53,857 bases of DNA from UBA9647 sp049522195 (GTDB lineage Bacteria > Bacteroidota > Ignavibacteria > UBA10030), in assembly GCA_049522195.1 (NCBI GenBank), contig JBEKOB010000027.1, positions 1 through 53,857 on the forward strand. The letters run 5' to 3'. Of this stretch, positions 48,174 to 53,857 are shown one piece after another. Positions within the stretch are counted from its first letter, which is position 1, and each line of letters starts with the position of its first letter. Under the pieces are notes generated by a model, which did not search any database, was not told the DNA's origin, and saw only the letters and a list, made by a program, of their open reading frames with translations. The position numbers were made by a program, and so were the translations under genes.

Positions 48174-50819
48174 TTACCCAGCGACTTTTGCTCTGGCTTT
48201 TGTGATGAACTCTGTTCCACCGCGGTCATCCACATCAACTTCGACGTGATCTCCCGCAACGATCTCACCGGCAAGTATTTTTTCCGAGAGCCGGTTGATG
48301 ACGTGCCGCTGAATCGTTCGCTTCAGCGGACGGGCTCCAAAGCTCGGATCAAATCCTGCCCTCGCGAGCCATTCCCTGAGATCCCTGGTGAATTCAAGCG
48401 TAATCTCCTTTGTCGTAACCAGTTTCTGCACGACGGCGAGCTGCAGATCCACGATCTGCTTGATTTCAGTCAGAGTCAGCGGCTTAAAGAGAATGATCTC
48501 ATCTATTCTATTGAGAAACTCCGGACGGATACTCTGCCTCAACATCTCAAGCAACCGGACCCTGAGTTCATCCATCAAATCATCACGGTTCTCCTCGGTC
48601 AGAGTCTGTAGTTTATCCTGGATCAGGTGAGACCCGAGGTTCGAAGTCATGATGACGATGGTATTCTTGAAGTTTACCGTTCGCCCTTTGCTGTCCGTCA
48701 GCCGTCCCTCATCCAGGAGCTGTAGCAGAACATTGAATACCTCCGGATGCGCTTTCTCGATCTCATCAAGCAAAACGACCGAATAGGGCTTACGCCGTAC
48801 CGCCTCCGTGAGCTGTCCCCCTTCTTCGTACCCGACATATCCCGGGGGTGCACCGATCAGACGGGAAACGGAGAACTTTTCCATGTACTCGCTCATGTCG
48901 ATGCGAACAAGCGCGGACTCATCATCAAAGAGTAATTCAGCCAGTGCCCTTGCCAACTCGGTTTTCCCAACGCCAGTGCTCCCAAGGAAAATAAATGAGC
49001 CAATCGGGCGCTTTTCATCCTGCAAACCAGCCCGGCTGCGGCGGATCGCATCCGCTACCGCCTTCACTGCATCCTGCTGATCGACCAGCCGCTCGTGGAT
49101 CTTGTCTTCGAGATGCAGCAGCTTTGCTCGCTCGCTTTCCAGCATCCGTTGCACGGGGATTCCCGTCCATTTCGCAACGATTTCGGCGATGTCCTCAGCG
49201 TCGACTTCTTCTTTGAGCATCTTCTTGTGCTTCTGTACCTCATTCAACTTCCCGGAAGCTTCCTTGAGCTTCTTTTCGATTCCGGCGATGACGCCATAGC
49301 GCAACTCCGCAACCCGGCCCAGGTCCCCCTGCCGCTCCTTCTGCTCGGCTTCAAGCTTCGTGCGCTCCATCTCCTCCTTCATTTTCCTAATGGACTGGAT
49401 GAGCTCCTTTTCGAGCTGCCAGTGAGCGCGCAGCTCCGAGCGTTCTTCATTGAGCTGTGCCAATTCCTTCGATATTGCAGCCGAGCGTTCCCGGGAATCT
49501 TCATCCCGCTCACGTTTGATCGCTTCACGCTCGATTTCGAGTTGCTTGATCCTCCGCTCAACTGAATCGAGTTCTTCCGGCATCGAATCGATCTCAATCC
49601 GAAGCTTCGAAGCAGCTTCATCGACCAAGTCAATCGCCTTGTCAGGCAAGAACCTGTCAGTGATGTATCGGTGGCTCAACTGTGCCGCGGCCACGATGGC
49701 GCCGTCAGTGATGCGCACTCCATGATGTACTTCGTAGCGCTCCTTAAGTCCCCTTAGAATGGAGATCGTATCCTCGACAGACGGCTCATCCACCAGCACT
49801 GGCTGGAACCTGCGCTCCAGGGCTGCATCTTTCTCAATGTGTTTTCGGTATTCATCAATCGTGGTTGCGCCAATGGCCCTCAAGTCGCCGCGAGCGAGCG
49901 CTGGCTTGAGCATGTTCGCTGCATCAACCGAACCTTGAGCAGCCCCGGCGCCTATGAGCGTGTGGAGTTCATCAATAAACAGGATGATCTCCCCGTTCGA
50001 TTCCGAGACCTCCTTAAGGACAGACTTTAAACGCTCCTCGAACTGTCCGCGAAAGCTGGTTCCGGCAACGAGCGAGCCCATGTCGAGGGCAACGATTCGT
50101 TTAGATTTCAATGTATCGGGAACATCTCCCTGCACGATTCGCTGTGCAATACCTTCGGCGATAGCAGTCTTGCCGACGCCGGGATCTCCGATCAGAACCG
50201 GGTTGTTTTTCGTCCGCCGGGAAAGTACCTGGAGGACGCGACGGATTTCATCCTCGCGTCCAATCACGGGATCGAGTTTTCCCTTCCGGGCGAGCTCATT
50301 CAGATCCCTGCCGAATTTTTCCAGCGACTGATACTTATCCTCGGGGTTCTGATCGGTCACTCGCTGTGACCCTCTCACCTCACGAAGAGCTCTGTAGACC
50401 GCGTCTTTCGTCACTCCCTGATCTTGAAGGAGCCTTGATGCTCCGGACGCCTTCCGGTTTCCGTCATCCAGCAATCCGAGCAAGAGGTGTTCGGTGCTTA
50501 TGTATTCATCCTTCAGTTGGGCAGCTTCCTTCTGCGCAGCCTCGAACACCTGCCCAAGGGCCGTCGAAAGATTCTGGCTTCCCAGTCCCGCCCCTTGCAC
50601 CTTCGGAAGCTTCTCGATGGATTCGTTGATCTTGATTTTCAGGTAGTTGAGGTTCCCTCCGATCTTCTGGAGGAGCGGTACGACGATTCCTTCGCTATCT
50701 TGAACGAGAGCGGCCAACAGATGCTCCGGCTCAATTGCCTGGTTGCTGTAGCTCGAGGCAATTTCCTGGGCATTTTGCACGGCCTCCTGCGATTTCAATG
50801 TAAATTTGTTGAAATTCAT
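48174..50819 (-). CDS. clpB: ClpB disaggregase
   Basis: ClpB rescues aggregated proteins together with DnaK. The 881-residue protein has the N domain (FTLKSQEAVQNAQEIASS), first AAA+ module with GDPGVGKTAIAEGIAQRI, a coiled-coil middle domain (about residues 400-525, rich in Glu and Lys), and a second module with LGSTGVGKTELARALAELL and the pore loop GYVGYEEGG. ATG 50819 has GGAG 7 nt upstream; an earlier GTG is in frame. The dnaK terminator ends only about 17 bp before the ATG, and no promoter was found between, so expression may rely on read-through from dnaK. Confidence 0.97.
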   Translation of the reverse strand: MNFNKFTLKSQEAVQNAQEIASSYSNQAIEPEHLLAALVQDSEGIVVPLLQKIGGNLNYLKIKINESIEKLPKVQGAGLGSQNLSTALGQVFEAAQKEAAQLKDEYISTEHLLLGLLDDGNRKASGASRLLQDQGVTKDAVYRALREVRGSQRVTDQNPEDKYQSLEKFGRDLNELARKGKLDPVIGREDEIRRVLQVLSRRTKNNPVLIGDPGVGKTAIAEGIAQRIVQGDVPDTLKSKRIVALDMGSLVAGTSFRGQFEERLKSVLKEVSESNGEIILFIDELHTLIGAGAAQGSVDAANMLKPALARGDLRAIGATTIDEYRKHIEKDAALERRFQPVLVDEPSVEDTISILRGLKERYEVHHGVRITDGAIVAAAQLSHRYITDRFLPDKAIDLVDEAASKLRIEIDSMPEELDSVERRIKQLEIEREAIKRERDEDSRERSAAISKELAQLNEERSELRAHWQLEKELIQSIRKMKEEMERTKLEAEQKERQGDLGRVAELRYGVIAGIEKKLKEASGKLNEVQKHKKMLKEEVDAEDIAEIVAKWTGIPVQRMLESERAKLLHLEDKIHERLVDQQDAVKAVADAIRRSRAGLQDEKRPIGSFIFLGSTGVGKTELARALAELLFDDESALVRIDMSEYMEKFSVSRLIGAPPGYVGYEEGGQLTEAVRRKPYSVVLLDEIEKAHPEVFNVLLQLLDEGRLTDSKGRTVNFKNTIVIMTSNLGSHLIQDKLQTLTEENRDDLMDELRVRLLEMLRQSIRPEFLNRIDEIILFKPLTLTEIKQIVDLQLAVVQKLVTTKEITLEFTRDLREWLARAGFDPSFGARPLKRTIQRHVINRLSEKILAGEIVAGDHVEVDVDDRGGTEFITKARAKVAG

Positions 50820-50836
50820 GTTCGTCACTCCACAGT

Positions 50837-50869
50837 AAAAAAAGGCGAGGGATCACCTCGCCTTTTTTC
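50837..50869 (-). terminator. Intrinsic terminator between dnaK and clpB
   Basis: The stem GGCGAGG / CCTCGCC (50844-50850 and 50856-50862) is flanked by seven A and six T, so it works on both strands. On the minus strand it follows dnaK and stands about 17 bp before the clpB ATG. Confidence 0.88.
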
Positions 50870-50915
50870 TTCTCACGGCGTCTGCAACCTGCAGACCGCC
50901 AGCCAAAGGGTGAGG

Positions 50916-52856
50916 TTACTTATCGTCCACAACCTCGAAATCGGCGTCTTCGACCTTCTTCCCCTTGTCGCCACTTGGCTGCTGTTGCTGCTGTTGACCT
51001 TCCGACGGTTGTCCCGCCGTTGGACCACCAGCCTGTTGACCGCGGGCAGATTCGTACATCTTCGTCGATGCTTCATTCCACGCGTCGTTGAGTATCTCCA
51101 TCTTTGCCTTGATGTCGTTGTGATTGCCCCCCTTGACCGCCTCGTCAAGTGCGGTTGCGGCACTCTCGACTTTCGCTTTCACATCGTCGGACATTTTCTC
51201 GGCGAGATCTTTGAGCTGTTTCCTCGTCTGGAAGACAAGGTTATCAGCCTGGTTCTTGATCTCGATCTCTTCCTTGCGCTTCTTGTCTTCCGCCGAATGT
51301 GACTGGGCGTCGGACTTCATCTTGTCGATTTCTTCCTTATTGAGCCCGCTCGATGCAGTGATATGTATGCTTTGCTCTTTGTTCGTTGCCTTGTCCTTCG
51401 CCGAGACGTGAAGGATGCCGTTCGCATCGATATCGAACGTCACTTCGATCTGGGGGACTCCCCGGGGTGCGGGCGGAATCCCGTCGAGATGGAACCGTCC
51501 AAGCGAGCGATTGTCAATCGCCATCGGACGTTCGCCCTGAAGAACGTGGATTTCGACAGAAGGCTGGCTGTCAGATGCCGTCGAGAAGATTTCGCTCTTC
51601 TTCGTCGGAATCGTTGTATTGGCCTGTATCATCTGAGTCATGACACCGCCGAGGGTCTCAATTCCCATTGTCAGCGGCGTAACATCAAGCAGCAAGACAT
51701 CTGTCACATCACCGGAGAGAACGCCCCCCTGGATGGCCGCGCCGACTGCAACGACTTCGTCCGGGTTAACTCCTTTATGTCCTTCTTTTCCAAAGATATC
51801 TTTCACAAGCATCTGCACCCTTGGCATACGCGTCATTCCACCCACCATAATGACTTCATCAATCTGATTTGGGTTCAAACCGGCGTCTTTGAGCGCCTTT
51901 TCAACGGGAGGCAGGCAACGTTTAATCAAATCCTCAACTAGTTGCTCAAATTTCGCGCGTGTGAGCGTCAGGTTCAGATGCTTGGGCCCTTCCGAGGTCG
52001 CTGTAATGAACGGCAGGTTGATCTCGGTCTGCATCAGCTGCGAGAGTTCCATCTTGGCCTTCTCCGCTGCCTCACGCAGCCGCTGAAGCGCCATCGGATC
52101 CTTTCGCAGGTCAATTCCTTCCTGCTTCTTGAACTCATCAGCGATATACTCCAGAACCCGCATGTCGAAGTTATCGCCACCGAGGTGAGTATCGCCATTG
52201 GTCGATTTCACTTCAAACACGCCATCGCCGAGCTCGAGGATCGAGATATCAAAGGTTCCACCGCCCAAGTCGAAGACGGCAACCTTTGCATCCTTCCCCT
52301 TCTTGTCCATGCCGTACGCCAGAGCGGCGGCCGTTGGCTCATTGATGATGCGGCGGACAGTCAACCCTGCAATTTCGCCCGCTTCTTTCGTTGCCTGGCG
52401 TTGAGCATCATTGAAATATGCGGGCACTGTGATGACAGCTTCCGTGATCTTCGTCCCCAGGTAGTCCTCCGCCGTCTGCTTCATTTTTTGCAGAATCATT
52501 GCTGAGATCTCGGGGGGTGAATAGACACGATCACCGATCTCTACGCGTGCCGTGTTATTATCCCCCTTGATGACCTTATAGGGGACCAGTTTCATCTCTT
52601 CATTGACTTCGTTGTAGAAGCGCCCCATGAACCGCTTGATGGAATAGACGGTATTCTGTGAGTTTGTCACCGCCTGGCGTTTCGCAGCAGCACCGACAAG
52701 CCGTTCTCCGGATTTCGGAAAGCCCACGACCGATGGCGTAGTGCGCGCACCCTCTGCGTTCGCAATGACGACAGGATCATTCCCTTCCATCACAGCGACA
52801 ACTGAATTCGTCGTGCCGAGATCGATTCCGATGATTTTGCTCGATTTGGTTGACAT
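50916..52856 (-). CDS. dnaK: Chaperone DnaK (Hsp70)
   Basis: DnaK binds unfolded segments and cycles with ATP. The 646-residue protein has the Hsp70 signatures IIGIDLGTTNSVVAVMEG, VFDLGGGTFDISIL and VIMVGGMTRMPRVQ, the substrate domain from about residue 390 (DVTPLTMGIETLGGVMT) and a C-terminal helical lid ending in a Gln/Gly-rich tail and EDADFEVVDDK. It is preceded by GGAGTAATCAAGAC before the ATG. Upstream a TTG with a 19-nt spacer and TACTTAAC (52913-52906) is a weak promoter candidate. No CIRCE element was seen, and dnaJ and grpE are not in the window. Confidence 0.98.
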   Translation of the reverse strand: MSTKSSKIIGIDLGTTNSVVAVMEGNDPVVIANAEGARTTPSVVGFPKSGERLVGAAAKRQAVTNSQNTVYSIKRFMGRFYNEVNEEMKLVPYKVIKGDNNTARVEIGDRVYSPPEISAMILQKMKQTAEDYLGTKITEAVITVPAYFNDAQRQATKEAGEIAGLTVRRIINEPTAAALAYGMDKKGKDAKVAVFDLGGGTFDISILELGDGVFEVKSTNGDTHLGGDNFDMRVLEYIADEFKKQEGIDLRKDPMALQRLREAAEKAKMELSQLMQTEINLPFITATSEGPKHLNLTLTRAKFEQLVEDLIKRCLPPVEKALKDAGLNPNQIDEVIMVGGMTRMPRVQMLVKDIFGKEGHKGVNPDEVVAVGAAIQGGVLSGDVTDVLLLDVTPLTMGIETLGGVMTQMIQANTTIPTKKSEIFSTASDSQPSVEIHVLQGERPMAIDNRSLGRFHLDGIPPAPRGVPQIEVTFDIDANGILHVSAKDKATNKEQSIHITASSGLNKEEIDKMKSDAQSHSAEDKKRKEEIEIKNQADNLVFQTRKQLKDLAEKMSDDVKAKVESAATALDEAVKGGNHNDIKAKMEILNDAWNEASTKMYESARGQQAGGPTAGQPSEGQQQQQQPSGDKGKKVEDADFEVVDDK

Positions 52857-52942
52857 GTCTTGATTACTCCTCTTTAATTGAAACAGCTTTCGTTGATGCT
52901 GATTTGTTAAGTAAACTCTTGTTCTCGTCTTCCAATGAAAAT

Positions 52943-52973
52943 GGTCGGGCCCACCCCACCAGCGGACCCGACC
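52943..52973 (-). terminator. Terminator-like hairpin between hsp20 and dnaK
   Basis: GGTCGGGCCC (52943-52952) pairs with GGACCCGACC (52964-52973) with one wobble or mismatch. On the minus strand it is followed by ATTTTCATT, a poor T-run, so termination may be partial. Confidence 0.5.
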
Positions 52974-53009
52974 GACGTTCTGTTCCTCTATGGACTTTGA
53001 TTGTCCGCG

Positions 53010-53480
53010 TTACTTCACCTTGACTTCAATCTGCTTCGGTTTCGCCTCTTCCGCTTTCGGGAGAGAGACTGACAAAACCCCATCCATAAAGACCGCGTCG
53101 ATCTTGTCGCTCTTCACCGTCGTCGGCAGAGTGAACGACCGCTGGAACGAACCATACGACCGCTCAACCCTGTGAAGATTCTTGTTCTTCTCTTCCTTCT
53201 CCTGCTTCTTCTCGCCTTTGATCGTCAGGATATTGGATTCGAGACTGATCTTCACATCCTCCTTGTTGACTCCGGGGAGTTCCATCTTGACGATGTACTC
53301 GTTCTCCTGTTCGGCAATATCCACGGCAGGTGCCCAGTACGAAGTCATGAAGCTCTCATCGGCCTGTACACCGCCACGGAAGAAGTTGTCGAATACTCGG
53401 TCGATCTCCCGCTGGATTCCAAAGAAGTCAGAGGGCCACCGGTTCACTTCATGTGTTGGATTCCATCGAATCAGTGACAT
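53010..53480 (-). CDS. Small heat-shock protein, Hsp20/alpha-crystallin
   Basis: The 156-residue ATP-independent holdase has a variable N-terminus (LIRWNPTHEVNRWPSDFFGI) and an alpha-crystallin domain from about residue 45 (YWAPAVDIAEQENEYIVKME, LPGVNKEDVKISLESNIL), ending with GVLSVSLPKAEEAKPKQIEV, the usual beta strand and I-x-V tail. ATG 53480 has AGGAGG 8 nt upstream, one of the best sites here. It follows the second Hsp20 gene by 18 bp and is probably co-transcribed with it and possibly with dnaK. Confidence 0.94.
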   Translation of the reverse strand: MSLIRWNPTHEVNRWPSDFFGIQREIDRVFDNFFRGGVQADESFMTSYWAPAVDIAEQENEYIVKMELPGVNKEDVKISLESNILTIKGEKKQEKEEKNKNLHRVERSYGSFQRSFTLPTTVKSDKIDAVFMDGVLSVSLPKAEEAKPKQIEVKVK

Positions 53481-53498
53481 AGTGTTTCCTCCTATCAT

Positions 53499-53857
53499 CT
53501 ATTTAATTGCAATGGTACGAGCGCGTGCTTCTTGCGACTTCGGCAACACAACCTTCAGTATGCTATTCTCAAGCTTAGCGCTGATGGCGGTCGCATCGAT
53601 CTCAACCGGAACCCGAATTGAACGGCTGAAATCTCGGACGTGCATCTCATTGAGCAGAAGCCGTGCATCCTGTGGAATCTCATATGGCTTCCGCACGCCT
53701 TCCACTGTCAGGACGTTCTTCTCATACGTAATCTTGACATCTTCCTTCTTCACACCGGGAAGTTCGACAATTGCAGCGTACTCGTTTTCATACTCCGCGA
53801 TGTCCATCGCGGGAACGCTTACCCTCGATGAAGCGTAATCTGTCTGAATGGTGTCCT
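53499..53857 (-). CDS. Second Hsp20, N-terminus cut by window edge
   Basis: The frame is open to the right edge. Beyond an internal ATG at 53807 it continues upstream with DYASSRVSVPA, so the gene starts outside the window. The alpha-crystallin domain is clear (MDIAEYENEYAAIVELPGVK, then KEDVKITYEKNVLTVEGVR) and ends in ILKVVLPKSQEARARTIAIK. It is a diverged paralogue of the neighbouring gene: the shared core is similar but the central loop differs (YEIPQDARLLLNEMHVRDFS in place of a charged KEEKN stretch). Two tandem paralogues may form mixed oligomers. Confidence 0.92.
   Translation of the reverse strand, partial: DTIQTDYASSRVSVPAMDIAEYENEYAAIVELPGVKKEDVKITYEKNVLTVEGVRKPYEIPQDARLLLNEMHVRDFSRSIRVPVEIDATAISAKLENSILKVVLPKSQEARARTIAIK

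Noticed and set aside
52857..53009. CIRCE or other inverted heat-shock operator before dnaK
   Set aside because: No TTAGCACTC-N9-GAGTGCTAA or similar palindrome found; the only hairpin is terminator-like.
1..53857. tRNA genes, CRISPR arrays, insertion sequences, prophage genes
   Set aside because: No T-loop/acceptor pattern outside coding genes, no regularly spaced repeats, no transposase or integrase motif was seen; the direct repeats found are too short and irregular for CRISPR.

Overview
The window is an ordinary chromosomal stretch, apparently of a bacterium from the Bacteroidota-Chlorobiota-Ignavibacteriota (FCB) group. Three things point there. The housekeeping sigma factor is the short 285-residue type that lacks region 1.1 and begins with a TNRESQSLDKYLQEIGK-like segment. 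At least nine upstream regions carry a TTG / 20-nt spacer / TAnnTT promoter, which is the FCB sigma-A consensus and not TTGACA/TATAAT. Clear Shine-Dalgarno sequences are mixed with starts that have none. The genus cannot be read from the sequence. No tRNA, rRNA, CRISPR array, insertion sequence or prophage was seen.

Layout. (1) 1-6121, minus strand: a degenerate GGDEF/GAF protein and a small zinc-ribbon protein, then deoB, an AbrB-PIN toxin-antitoxin-like pair, sigA, an NlpC/P60 hydrolase and the start of peptide deformylase; deoB, antitoxin and toxin overlap, as do sigA and the hydrolase. (2) 6376-12825, plus strand: a nucleotidyltransferase-phosphomutase fusion, ptsN, hisS, an unknown 134-residue protein, lgt and rlmB. 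(3) 29413-13006, minus strand: twelve tightly packed genes, namely glutaryl-CoA dehydrogenase, guaB, an M24 peptidase, a glycosyltransferase, purD, an epimerase, meaB, an acyl-CoA dehydrogenase, an MFS/spermidine-synthase-like/TPR fusion, an acyl-CoA carboxylase beta subunit, a secreted unknown and an NtrC-type regulator. They suggest amino-acid and acyl-CoA catabolism mixed with purine synthesis. (4) 29858-32589: a signalling cluster in which an NtrC-type regulator with GAFTNA in place of GAFTGA and a lone receiver face a divergent receiver-HisKA protein with no ATPase domain. (5) 32847-40538, plus strand: NIF3, a C4 zinc-ribbon coiled coil, RNase HI, RNase P RNA, recJ, yebC and ruvCAB, a nucleic-acid maintenance block. 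(6) 40741-48080: an RluD-type pseudouridine synthase, alkyladenine glycosylase, uvrA, a DUF58 protein, a TPR lipoprotein and rsmB, with low-complexity word-like repeats in several gaps. (7) 48174-53857, minus strand: a heat-shock block of clpB, dnaK and two tandem hsp20 genes, the last cut by the window edge.

No single locus looks like a wholly new defence or mobile system. The best leads are the uniform promoter architecture with near-leaderless starts for ruvB, rsmB and the pseudouridine synthase; the split receiver/HisKA/NtrC cluster; four loci of short word-like intergenic repeats that abut start or stop codons; intrinsic terminators placed just upstream of clpB and the NIF3 gene; and toxin-antitoxin-like genes coupled to deoB just ahead of sigA.
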